Source: Leucosporidium creatinivorum (lineage: Eukaryota > Basidiomycota > Microbotryomycetes > Leucosporidiales > Leucosporidiaceae). Taken from it: DNA of 64,000 nucleotides. The translations under genes and the position numbers were made by a program. Shown here piece by piece: positions 51,436-62,036 of the stretch; positions within the stretch are counted from its first letter, which is position 1; every line of letters starts with the position of its first letter. Where the stretch lies: the NCBI GenBank assembly GCA_001600635.1, contig BCKL01000006.1:1125696-1189695 (forward strand). The letters run 5' to 3'. Below the pieces are notes generated by a model. That model was not told where the DNA came from, did no database searches, and was given only the letters and a program-made list of their open reading frames with translations.

Positions 51436-54400
51436 ATGTCCGACTCCCCGACCCGTCCTCCCGGCCCCTTAAACCGCCCCGGCCGCCCCCGCCCCCTCAA
51501 CCCCCCTCGCTACCACTCAACCGACGCCGTCCCCCAATTGCCCAAGCAGCAGCAGGCCCCTCCCCCTCGTTCCCATTCCCCTTCACCCTCAGTCACGAGC
51601 AATAGGAGCTCGAGGAAACCCGTGCCCGTTTATGATCCGACCGAGGAGATGCCTATGCCCGAGGGAGCGGCGTTGAGAGCTAGTACGAGCAGCCAGGCTT
51701 CCACCGCTCCTCGCCCTACAAACCCAAACCCTTTCGCCATCCCCTCCTCCTCCTCCAACACCCATTCCGCACCCACGACAGGTCGCTCCTCCCCTTCGCC
51801 AACCTCCATCTCGCCGACCTCGGAGTCAGCTCCCGGCTCCGACGATTTCGGGATCCTCAACTTTGGCCGTCGGCCCTCTGCTATCGATCCCCTCGCCCCT
51901 TCTTTCTCCTCCACCGCGAGTTTCGGACAGCCTGCTAGTCGCCAGCTCGTCGGCGGAGGAGGAGGATTGCCTTCGCCGACCCGAGCGTCGAGCCAGGCTT
52001 CCGCCGCTGCAGCCGCTCAAGCGGCCGCTCGACCCACCCCTCCCCCCGGAGGCAACCACAACCGCCGTCAATCCCACTCTCGCCAACCCTCCATCTCTCT
52101 CTCCCTGCCCCTCTCCTCCACCTCCAGCACCACCTCCCCCCTCCCCTCCCCGACCTCTCACCCCTCCAAGATTCTCCCGCTCCAACCCGTCCCCACGCGC
52201 ACCCGCGCCCCAATGGAGGCCTTCGCCTCTGTGGAGATGCTCCAAGGCCAGCGGGAGCATCAGGATCGGGTGAGGGGGAGTGAGGTGTTTGGGAGGGATG
52301 GGAGGTATGAGGGGAGGGCGAGTCTTAGTGGGGCTAGTTCGGATGGTCATGTGAGTTTTTTTTTTTTTGCTTCCTCTTCTCTCTTCTCGACGCCGACCGA
52401 GAGCTGACCGAGTACGAGAGAACAGCACTTCCGCCGCCCCGACCCTACCGAGACTGTTCGCGCCGCTCGCGGGTCGCAGAGGATGGCCAGTGGGGCGCCG
52501 ACTCTGCCGCCTATCGAGGTGGATGTGGCGAGTATTGCTACTCAGTTGAGGGAACATGATCAGGGGAGGAGGGAGAGCGAGGGGAGGAGGGAGAGCTTGG
52601 TGAGTTTCTCTCCCCTTCTGTCTGTTTGCGCTCGATGGAGTAGAGTAGGGAAAGCGACGAGGGAGAGGAGAAAGGAGGGAGAACGATCGCTAACCCACCC
52701 CGCACCGTCGAACAGTGGCGCCGCTCCTTCTCGGGCGACGAAGACCTCGACCCTTCTTCCTCCGCCGACTTTACCCCCACCAAGAACTTCTCCTTCCCTC
52801 CTCAGCGCGCTTCTACTACCCTCTCCCTCAAATCCACCTCCCCCTCCTCCGACCTCGACCTAGGCGACGACCCCTCGGACCTGGGCGGTCCATACAGCGA
52901 CAAATCCCTCTACGCCGAGCACTACGCCTCGAACGAGCGGCTCGCCCCCTCGGGCTCCCACTCGGGAGGATGGCGCACCGAGTACCTCGGAGCCAGCGAG
53001 AAGGCGTTCCAGATGCAACGGCCTAGTATCGTTGCTCTGCCCGTTTATCCCTCGCCCTCGGGCACGTTGGGCAGGAGTTGGAAACTCAAGGCGAGGAAGG
53101 TCGGGGTCAAGATGACGTGGGTGACGGTGCTGTGCAGTAATGCGGCTACTTGGTGGTACCTTAGTTTGAGGTATCAAGCCATGAGGGAGGTGGATGGCAA
53201 GATTCCGGGGGTGTTTGTTGGTGGGTGGGCATTCATCGTGTTGGAGACGTTGGTGGCTATTATCATGAGTACGTCTTCTCGCTTCTCCTTCTTTCTCTCG
53301 TCGAGCTCGAGGATGTAGCTGACGAGCGATGGTGATTGTCCGAACAGCCCTCACCTCACTCTGGTCGACCTTCTCGTACCGCACCTCGGGCTCGGATCCC
53401 AAGATGCGCCTCAGAGGGGACGCCAACCTCCCCGCCGTCGACATTTTCGTCGTCTCTTCCGGTCAGACCGACCAGACGGTCTGTCCTCTCTCACCCCTGC
53501 TCCCTCTCCTCTCTTCTCCTCGCTGACCCTCTCCCCTCGCTCGCTCGCCCGCTCGCTCTCGCAGACCTTCGACTGCGCCGTCGCCGCCTCTTCAATGGAC
53601 TACCCACCACACCGCTACCGCGTCATGGTCCTCGACCCCACCGGCTCCCTCACCCTCCAAAAGGACATCCTCGCGCACGCGAAATCCCAAGCCTGCCCTC
53701 ATCTTTCTTACCATCGCCGAGCGCTGGGCGACGGGTCGGCGAGCAAGGCCAATAGTATCAACTTTGGGATGATGGAGGCGATGAGCTTTGGAGTCAAGGG
53801 ACCGGCCGAGTTTATTGCTGTGTTTGATGCCGATGTGAGTTTGGTCTCTCGTCTTCTTCTCTCGTTCTCGGCGAAGAAGCTGACGAGACGGAACGACGAT
53901 AGATGATCCCCGAGAGGAACTACCTCCGCGCTATGCTCCCTTCCATCCTCGGAGAAGGCAAGGTCGGCCTTGTCAAGACTACTCACGGGCTCATCAACCT
54001 CCCTCAACGCCTCTCGCAAGCCGTCTCGACCCTCATGACCGCGGCCGAGACTCCTTCGTTCGTCTCTTGTCACTTCTCCTCTTCTCTCTCGCCTCACGCT
54101 GAGCTAATCTTTTCCGTGCATTGATACAGCGACTCCCGCTCGGGCTTCCTCCTCCGCCGCGCCGCCCTCGTCGAAATCGGCGGCTTCCCCTCGGATTCCT
54201 GGATCCAAGACGGCCAATGCGAGGCGCTCCTCCAGGGTCGCGGCTACAAGATCGCAGAAGTGGAGGAGGTCCTCCAGTGGTCCATGGCTAAGCCTACTTA
54301 TGGTGCTCAAATCCACTCGATGATGGTCAATAGGCTGGGACCGCTGAGGACGGCGGCGAGGTTGGGATTCTTCTTGGCGGGAGGGAATGAAGTTCGGCTG

Positions 54401-55455
54401 GTGGTGAGTCGTACACGCTGTGAGGGTGCAGGAGCGTGAGCTGACCGACTTTGGACCTCGAACAGCCCTTCTGGTCCCGCGTCAAGGCCATCGGTCGCGC
54501 CATCTTGCCCATCCTCTCGGTCCTCGCTCTCCTCTTCTCAGCCGTCTACCCCTTCATGTTCTCCTTCGGCGGCGTGCGTCTCCTTCTTTCTTCCTATCTC
54601 ACCACTTCCTCGCTAACCCTCGCTCTTCTACAGATCCTCGTCCTCACGCCCAACCTCTCGAATTTGAACCTCCTCCTCAAATCAGCGCTCGCGATGCTCC
54701 TCCTCAACCGCCTCCACGAATGGCTCTGGACCTGGTCCACCGGTCAACCCTCGCCTAGGCGCATCTTCCAATCCTGGATCTTCGCCTCCCCCTACCAAGG
54801 CGTCGCCCTCCTTCGCATGATGCTCCCCGTTTGGCTCGGTGGATATGCCCGTGGGAGCGATATCGATATCAATGCGGCGTCGGCGCAGGTCAGGCCCAGC
54901 TTTATGAAGAGGCTGGGATGGTTGACGATTGATCCCCATACGAATATCGCCGCTTCTTTCCTCGCTTCGGTCGGAGTGGCCATTTGGAGGGTCGTCAAAG
55001 ATTACGAGCACGGCACGGTTGATGATCATCAGACGGCTCGTGAGTAGAGCTGATTTTTGCTCTCGTAGTAAGCGCTCGAGCTGACCTCTTACTTCGCTAC
55101 AGTGACCATCCTCCTCACCTTCGGCTGGCCCTCGATGCTCTGGATCGACTTTGTCTTCGCCTCCATCGTCCCCTTGTGTGTCTCTTCTCTCTCCCCCTTC
55201 TACCCTCTTCATTCCGCTGACCTCTCTCTCACGCACAGCACCTGCCTCCTCTTCCCCTCCCGCCTCCTTACCGAGCCCCGCGAATCCTTCCTCATCCGCG
55301 ACCACTACTCCTCGGTCGCCCGCCCCAAGCAACCCTTCAAGATGGCCATGCCCTTCAAGGTGCACCGTGGACCCGAGTTCCTCGTCGGCTTCTTGCTCGT
55401 CGGATGGGCCATCGCTTGTGTCGTGATTGGCGAGTTCACCGATGTGCTCGCTTAG
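51436..55455 (+). CDS. Family 2 glycosyltransferase, cellulose/glucan synthase-like membrane protein
   Basis: A Pro/Ser-rich N-terminus (about 300 residues; MSDSPTRPPGPLNRPGRPRP) leads to a first membrane region (KVGVKMTWVTVLCSNAATWW; FVGGWAFIVLETLVAIIM), then the GT2 domain: NLPAVDIFVVSSGQTDQT, DYPPHRYRVMVLDPTGSL, GSASKANSINFGMMEAMSFG, FIAVFDADMIPERNYLRAML (DxD), GLVKTTHGLINLPQRLSQAV, DSRSGFLLRRAALVEIGGFP and DSWIQDGQCEALLQGRGYKI. Several C-terminal membrane spans follow (AILPILSVLALLFSAVYPFM; ILLTFGWPSMLWIDFVFASI; EFLVGFLLVGWAIACVVIGE). The layout is that of processive plasma-membrane polysaccharide synthases. The usual QxxRW motif is not clear (VLQWSMAKPTYGAQIHSMMV instead). About 13 introns. 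Probable role: wall or capsule glucan synthesis; the product is not deducible. Confidence 0.75.
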
Positions 55456-55645
55456 CTTTCTGTCTTAGATCTTGTAGCCTTCCTTTTCACTTCTGTCTGT
55501 AGCCCTTTCCACTCCCCTCGCATTACCTATAATCGACTGCACTGCATGTGCGAGTTCCTCGTTCTCGTTCGGATGTTCACCGAGAGCGCTCAACTCGGCG
55601 AAGGCAAGGTCCGAGATCGAATTGGTGAGCAGAACCAGCTGCAGT

Positions 55646-57775
55646 CTATTCCATCGTACCAAGAGCCTCCTTGGCCACCTCTCTAAGCTCAGCGACCTTC
55701 TCCTTCCCCTCCACCGCCTCCTTCAGCACCTTTCTCACTCCCGCCTCCTCCACCCCCTTCCTCCCCCTCTCCTTCCACGCCTCATCGTTCGCCGCTCCCA
55801 CACCATTCGCCACCGACCTCAAGACATCGTATGCTCGATGTCTCAGTCCTTCTTGATCCTCCTCGGCGACGAGAGCGAGGAGGATCTCCAATCCTCGAGG
55901 GTAGAGCGCGAGGGTGAGGGCGAGAGTCGGCTCCATAGCGAGAGAGGTGAGAGCCCCTGAGGCTGCTAGTCGAGTTTGAAGGTCGGGAGAAGAGGCGAGG
56001 GCGATGATGAGGTGAAGATGGGAGGTCGGTGAAGGAGCAGCGTCGGTGGGTCGAGGGTTTGATGGGAAGGGAGTAGCGGCGTAGTGCTCGAAGCCGGGTT
56101 GCGAGGCGACGAGATTGCACATGAGCTCTGTGGCTGCTCGTCGGACCATCGTGTTGCTGCTCAGCATCAGCTCCTCGACGATAGCGAGCAGCTTGCGCCC
56201 TCCTCCTGCCGAGTCGTCCGAGCTCGGCTTGAGCTTGACGCCGGCTACCACCGCGGCGTCGAGACTGGCGATGTTGGTGAGCGCCATGAGGCACTCGAAT
56301 TTGACGAGGAGGCCGGTCCCGCCGCCGCCAAAGTCCTCCTCGTTAGCTACGGCGAGCGGAAGGGTGAGGGCGTTGATGCCTTCGGCGAGGAGAGGGGAGG
56401 AGGCTGATGGACCGAGAACGAAAAGCGGGTTGGTGGTGATGAGGAGCTTAGCGAGGGCTTGGACGGCGAAGACGTCTTCGGTAGGGTTGAAGGGTGTGGG
56501 AATCTGGCGGACGAGGGTGAGGGCGAAGCGAGCGATGCCGCCTTGCAGCAGGGTGCCGCGAAGGGTGGTGGGAGTGACGAGGGAGAGCGTGATACGGGCG
56601 GCAAGTCGGCGGCATGCGAGTGATGGGGAAAGGCAGAGCTGTCGCAGAGTGGGAAGAGGCAAGTGCGAGACGATAAGGGAGACTCGAGTCGTGACGGAGG
56701 AAGTGAGCTCGGGCTTGGGCGGCGTGGCGGTCTTCTGCTTTGCTGATGCGAAGGCCTTGAGCCGGTTGATCTGCGCTGCCTCTCCTTTGGCGTCGACCGG
56801 TGGTGGGAAAGCGGTGAGATGGTCGAGCAGGGTTGCGACGGCGAAATCGAGGGGACTCGATGAGGTCGGGGGAGTGGTGGCTGGAAGGAGGCTGAGGAGC
56901 GCGTCGAGGAGTGGTCCCGTAGCGATCGCTGGTTTGATGGTGGGCGAAGACACGAGAGTGAGGTAGGCCATGCCTTCGAGGCAGGCGAGGAGGGTTTGAG
57001 TCGTGCTCGGCTCGAGGGTGATGGTCGCCTTCTCCTTAGTCGACGGCGCAAAGGAGGTGAAGAGCTTGACGAAAAGTACAGCGAGCTGGGGAAGGGTCCA
57101 CTTCGATGGCAGCTCCTTTGTCTCCGAACCCTCCGCCGAGCCTCCCTCTTCTGGCTTCTCGGTGCCGAGGCGGAGTTTGACGATCCCCACCGCTGCCAGC
57201 GCCGTGATCTGGACCTCCTTCTCCAGCACATCTTGACTCGGTTCTCCCACCACACTCTCCAGCCATGGCACAGCCGACGCTCGAATCTGTGCACGAAGAG
57301 CGCTCTGACCGGCTGCGAGCGACAGCAGCTCGACGAGCGCGAGCCGCTCTCCTCCCTTGCCCGACTTGGATGCCGTGGGGCTCGTGATGTATTCGACTGC
57401 CTCCTCGAGGTTCTTCCGGACGGCGCCCTCCTTGAGATAGCTGACGGCGAGGGAAGGAGCGACTTGGAGGACAGCGCTGAGCGTGGAGAGGCCGACGACG
57501 AGGTCGGTCGAATCGGTACCAGCTAGGCGATCCTCTACAGCTGTTCGGAGCGAGTCGAGCGTAGACTTGGTCGGTGAGGGGGTGAGAGCGCGGGCGAGGA
57601 GGACGAGGGCGAGGGTGCGTTCTGAAGGGGCCGAGGCGGGCGTGAGGGCGGGAAGGATGAGCTGGAGGTCGTCCTTGTTGAGCGAGAGAGGTGCAGAGCG
57701 TGCTAGGATCGCCTTGAGCTGCTCCTCCAAGCTGCTACCGTCGCTGCTGCTCGTCGTTGGCGCTGTTGAGCTCAT
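55646..57775 (-). CDS. SHE4: UCS-domain myosin chaperone (UNC-45/She4/Cro1)
   Basis: One exon of 709 residues from MSSTAPTTSSSDGSS. The protein is built of armadillo-like helical repeats. Diagnostic pieces are LVVGLSTLSAVLQVAPSLAV, VQITALAAVGIVKLRLGTEK, TLLACLEGMAYLTLVSSPTI, VFAVQALAKLLITTNPLFVL, LLVKFECLMALTNIASLD, MLSSNTMVRRAATELMCNLV and RLAASGALTSLAMEPTLALT, near the C-terminus. This matches the central and UCS domains of fungal She4/Rng3/Cro1, which fold and stabilise myosin motors for endocytosis, actin cables and cytokinesis. As in other fungi the TPR domain of animal UNC-45 is absent. The start is eight bases after a CTACAG that probably ends a 5' UTR intron. Convergent with the GT2 gene. 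Confidence 0.85.
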   Translation of the reverse strand: MSSTAPTTSSSDGSSLEEQLKAILARSAPLSLNKDDLQLILPALTPASAPSERTLALVLLARALTPSPTKSTLDSLRTAVEDRLAGTDSTDLVVGLSTLSAVLQVAPSLAVSYLKEGAVRKNLEEAVEYITSPTASKSGKGGERLALVELLSLAAGQSALRAQIRASAVPWLESVVGEPSQDVLEKEVQITALAAVGIVKLRLGTEKPEEGGSAEGSETKELPSKWTLPQLAVLFVKLFTSFAPSTKEKATITLEPSTTQTLLACLEGMAYLTLVSSPTIKPAIATGPLLDALLSLLPATTPPTSSSPLDFAVATLLDHLTAFPPPVDAKGEAAQINRLKAFASAKQKTATPPKPELTSSVTTRVSLIVSHLPLPTLRQLCLSPSLACRRLAARITLSLVTPTTLRGTLLQGGIARFALTLVRQIPTPFNPTEDVFAVQALAKLLITTNPLFVLGPSASSPLLAEGINALTLPLAVANEEDFGGGGTGLLVKFECLMALTNIASLDAAVVAGVKLKPSSDDSAGGGRKLLAIVEELMLSSNTMVRRAATELMCNLVASQPGFEHYAATPFPSNPRPTDAAPSPTSHLHLIIALASSPDLQTRLAASGALTSLAMEPTLALTLALYPRGLEILLALVAEEDQEGLRHRAYDVLRSVANGVGAANDEAWKERGRKGVEEAGVRKVLKEAVEGKEKVAELREVAKEALGTME

Positions 57776-58411
57776 CTCGCGGTCTGTAGGTTGAATAGCG
57801 GTCAATGTGAGCTACAGCTGTAAGACCCGCGTGCCTTCTCCCCAGCAGCTGGCTCTCGAGCTCCCTCGAAAGGCCGTGAGGAGCTGAAGCCAGCGCTCAG
57901 GCCTGAGAGAGGTCGCGATTGACTCACTTTGGTGCAGAGGCAGGAGTTCCGAGAGCAGCAGACAGTCTGTAGGGTATCAAAGAGCTTTCCTCCAAGCTGC
58001 TGTAGCCGAGTCGACGGAACGAGCGAATAGTAGCAGACGAAGAAGCGACGTGAGCAGCTCGACCACCTTCTGTGGCTGTCGATGCCGCTGTTGGGGGCTG
58101 AGCCAGCTGAAGAGCAGCCGTAGGATCATATAGGAGCATTGATGTAGCCTTGCATGCTCTGCGAGCCATCAGAGCCGAGCTACCCCTATCGTTCCAGCGC
58201 CGAGCCGAGCCGACTTCGCGCGGCGACTTCGGCTACAGAGAACGAGTGCGGGATGTCCGCCGTAAGAAGACTGGCCGATCACGTGAAGACAACTTCCACG
58301 AAAGGAAGCCAAGCAAAGAGATCACCACGCGACGAAGGCTGAAAGGGCCGCCGGCGGAGACGGCAACCTCTCTTTACCTCCTATATCTCGCTCGTCTCAC
58401 ATCTCGACTAG
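57776..58411. other. Divergent promoter region
   Basis: 636 bases between UNC-45-like and MATE-like starts. CTACAG at 57,784-57,789 (minus strand) precedes the UNC-45 ATG. No other gene is seen. Confidence 0.5.
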
Positions 58412-60670
58412 ATGGAATCGCCTGATACGAAACGGGACAGCGACTTGCCGTCGCCAAGTAACTCTGCAAAGGACTTCCCTCGCTTGGAGCCCACCGCCGA
58501 GCTGCGCGATTCGCTGCACAAGAACGGCGGGCTCTCTTCTTCGTCTGCGCCATGGTACTCTCGCCGAACGTGAGTTCCGAGCTGCCAAAGTATGGTGAGC
58601 GGTGCTGACCTGTACTGTAAGACGCAGCTACCCCGGCGCCCTCCTGTTCAATTTTGGAGTCTTTCTTCTTCCCGCCGTCTATGGAACGCTCTCCAAGCTC
58701 TGGATTGCCAACATCGACTCCTCGCTCGTAGTCACTACCGATACGTACACCTGTGAGCATCTCTCTGTCTTGCGGAACCCTACGCGGGAGAAGATGACCT
58801 GCGGCTGACTCGGCGATTCGTAGACGTGGGCATCATCGTCGAGTGCTTCAACGAGGGCTTACCTCGAGCTGCTTGGTGAGTAAGCGATCTATTTTCGACC
58901 TCTATCTGACTCGTTGCCATTGCACAGGTCCACCATCGCCAATTACTCGACCAACTCGCTCGCTCGGCGAATCAGTCTGACCCGCACGCTCATCATCGTC
59001 CAGGCCATCATCGGCCTCGTCCTCTCACTCGCCTTCATCGGAGCAGCAGATCAATTCGTCTCCAACTTCTTCCCCGGTCCTGTACAGGCCGTCTCGGTGC
59101 GCTACGTTCGAATCTCGGCGTTCGGTAGCTGCCTCGCAAGCACGGTTGAGATCGCTGTGAGCGGAGGAACACGGGCGCTCGACAAACCAGAGTAAGTCGC
59201 TCACCACCTGATGACCGACGCGAGCTCATAGCTGACACTATCCCGTTCAGCGTTCCCCTCGCCATCTCGGTTGTCAAAACCCTTCTGCAGATCATCCTTG
59301 AGCTTATCTTCATCTCGACGGTGCACGTCGGGGGCGTTCGGCCTACCATTGAGAAACAAGCGTGGATTCGACTTGTTTGCGAGTGATTGGCCAACTTCCT
59401 TCGCCTTAGCCGGAGCTGACCGCTCCCCTCTGCGCAGCCTCGGCGGAGGTTGCGTGGGACTCGTCTACTTCGTCTTCCTCGCTCGTCGGATGCTTCGCGA
59501 CTCGAAATTACCCATCGAAGACGTCAAACCCTCCTTGTCGTCCCTCAAGATTCTTCTACGACCTGGCGCCTCGACTTTCACCGAGAGCGCCGTTCGTAAC
59601 GCCATCTAGTGAGCTCTTCGCACACCTTCCTACGAATATGAGCTCACCTGAGCCGTTCGTACTCTCTTCCTGGTACACACCGTGATTCTCCAAGGGCAGG
59701 CTTATGCTACTGGTGAGCTTCTCGCCTGCAAGCTCTCGGCCCCGAGCTGAACCTGTCTCTCGCAGCCTGGGGAGTCTTCAACACCATTCGGTGGGGTCTG
59801 ATCAGTAGGCTCCGTTCTTCAGTGCTCTAGACTAGCTTTTGACAAGTTGCACAATGCAGTGGTCCCTGTACAAGCCCTCGAAGCCACCTCGAACGTCTTC
59901 GTCGGCCATCAATGGGGGCGCTTCCAGCGTCTCCGACTGGACACAAAGCACCTACCCGCTTCTTGGAGAGACGCCTTCTGTACGTCTTCTATCGAGCTTC
60001 AGCAAACGAAGATGCCTGACACCCTCTCCTCAGTCGTCACCAAGCCTGCTCTCGTCTCGGCTGCCATTGCGCTCGCCATCGAGGTGCCCATGTGCCTCAT
60101 CCTCTCCTTCGCCGCCGTCAAACCCTTTGCAAGGTATCTTGGCGGTAGCTCGGAGGTCGCAGCCATAACCGAGCACATGTGGAAGACGATTGACTGGGTT
60201 CGGCGTTCGCTGCTGCTCGATTTCGCATGTAAGGCGCTGACATTTCGCCCTTACGCTGCAGTGCTACATCCTCTACGCCGTCTCTACATGCTTCGCGACT
60301 GTTCTTCTAGCTACCAAGCCATCATGGTGCGTCTCTCACTTCCCTTCCTTCCTGCTCCGACCCGAGCTGATCGTTTCCCTCGCCAAAAGGTACCTCGGTC
60401 AATCCCTCATCGCCAACCTCGGCTACTGCCTTCCCTGGGCGATTGTTCTCTCTCAGATCAAGGTCACCGAGGGGTCGGCATGGACCTATCACGCCCTCGT
60501 CTTTGTGAGTTGCGCTGGCGGCGAGTAGCTGCGCCGAGAGCAAGCTCGCGAGCGAGTAAGCTGACGATTTGCTACGTACGCAGGGAGGTAGCATGGTGGT
60601 TTCCTTCATCGTAATTCTTGTCGTCAACAGCGTCTGGGCGCTGCGTCTCCGCGCAGGGAGGCTCGATTGA
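58412..60670 (+). CDS. Polytopic membrane protein, MATE-like
   Basis: A short polar N-terminus ([20 protein letters not shown]) precedes about 10-12 hydrophobic segments over many small exons: [80 protein letters not shown], a cytosolic loop [51 protein letters not shown] with [60 protein letters not shown] and [20 protein letters not shown], ending LRAGRLD. The repeated two-half layout and the [19 protein letters not shown] segment, like the MATE helix 7-8 region, suggest a MATE-type (MOP superfamily) exporter. Substrate unknown. About 11 introns; exact junctions are provisional. Confidence 0.6.
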
Positions 60671-61044
60671 GCAGGTCTTTGGCAAAGGCAGAGTCAGTTT
60701 AGACATTCTACTTCTCCCTTTCCTTTATATCAGACCCTGTGCTAGGAAGGCGGCAGGCAGCGCATGCGCTGACCTTTAGCTATTGCGAGGCGAAGTGCGA
60801 GCGAAGGAACGCCGAGCTGATCGCCTGTAGAGAACGTGAGGGCGGGAGAGGGCTCAGGCGCTCGGCGAGCGCCGGCGAGCTTTCACCGAGACTTCGCCAT
60901 TGGCTCTAGGGGGGTGCAGATGAAGGTGGTGTGATGCAGCGAAGATCTGTATTTGAAATACACGAATCCGACATGAACCTATCCCACTGCAGCTCCCCCC
61001 TTGGAGAGTCGTCGAGGAGGCGACCACTGCCAGCGGCCCTCGGA
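60671..61044. other. Intergenic, convergent gene ends
   Basis: 374 bases between the MATE-like and A4 stops. Contains 'cgctcggcgagcgccggcgagc', a GC-rich partial palindrome near 60,860. No gene seen. Confidence 0.5.
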
Positions 61045-61924
61045 TTAGGCGACGCGTAATCTGCGCATCACCTGTTGACAGATTTGAAAAGCTTCTAGCA
61101 CTTGCGCGTCCTCTTGTTTGTCCTCAAACAAGTTGTCGAGCCTGTCGAACGCTCGCTGGGCATATTCGACGCAGACAGCGGTGGGAAGGTCGGGATTGGA
61201 GACGATGGATGCGCGACCGTGTATGTGCTGAGCACCGAGAGTGAAGAGGATCGTAGCAAGCTGCAGGGCAGTGCTGCGCTGCCCAATTGCGAGGGAGCTC
61301 TTGCTGAGGTAACCCTCGACGAAGGCGAGCTCGGCGAAGATGGCGAGGTCGACTCTCGGGCCCTTCAAGGAGGATGAGGGGCAGTCGAGAATAAGGAGGG
61401 TTGTCCTAACTTTCCAAGTCTCCTCCAGGGATGCCGTGTAGTGCTGTACATCCTCCTATCGACTGGGAAGGGTCAGCGTCGGTCGCGGGGCACTAGTAGT
61501 TGGCTCGGAGCTACCTTTCTGAGCGGCTCGCGTAGCTTATTTCGCGGCCCTCGTCTGAGCAACGAGCGTTCTACACACTCCGGAGAGTCGTCAGCATGCT
61601 TTCGAGTAGCCAAAGCGCGTGCAGCCGGCAGAACTCACCGTCGTCTTCGTGCGAAAGCAGCCAGGCCGCTTCGTCGTCGGTGAGCGGCGGCTGCTCAAAG
61701 TGCTCCTTTCCACAGAGGTGCTTGTGCGTGACCCAAAGCTGTAGTGCAGCAGCGAGCGAAATCAGCGAAAGATGCACTCGACGGCTGCACCGCTCTCTTC
61801 GTCTCCCAGGACTAACCAGCTTCTGATGCTCTGGACTGCAGAAGAAGAGCTTCTTGCACGCCGAGCAGGTCTTGGTGGTAGGTGTGCCACACACTACACA
61901 CTCCTTGTCCTTGAATGCTTCCAT
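61045..61924 (-). CDS. MYND-finger protein, type A, pair 4 (A4)
   Basis: MEAFKDKECVVCGTPTTKTC, SACKKLFFCSPEHQKL, intron, LWVTHKHLCGKEHFEQPPLT: MYND ligands C9, C12, C20, C23, C29, H33, H41, C45. Then DDEAAWLLSHEDD, a short exon ERSLLRRGPRNKLREPLRK, and a last exon EDVQHYTASLEETWKVRTTL, LILDCPSSSLKGPRVDLAIF, AELAFVEGYLSKSSLAIGQR, ALQLATILFTLGAQHIHGRA, YAQRAFDRLDNLFEDKQEDA and a C-terminus QQVMRRLRVA. All phases join cleanly, giving about 236 residues. The finger exons are very close to A1 and A3; the C-terminus is quite different from A3. Faces B4 over 112 bp. Confidence 0.78.
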
Positions 61925-62036
61925 CCCGAGTCGAAGTTGAGCAGACGAGGTGAAGCGCAAGAGGGCAAGGGAGCGAGCGAGCGATTTCGTCTCTCTCCCT
62001 TCTTCCTCTCGCTCGTCTCTCGACTCGACTACAGGA
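61925..62036. promoter_or_regulatory. Shared spacer of MYND pair 4
   Basis: 112 bp between A4 and B4. On the plus strand: 'cccgagtcgaagttgagcag', 'acgaggtgaagcgcaagagg', then 'gcgagcgatttcgtctctct', a CT tract and 'ctcgactacagga' abutting the B4 ATG. It differs from the pair 1 spacer at few positions. A gtgaag donor-like site and the final ctacag could define an ~85-base 5' UTR intron of B4. Confidence 0.65.
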
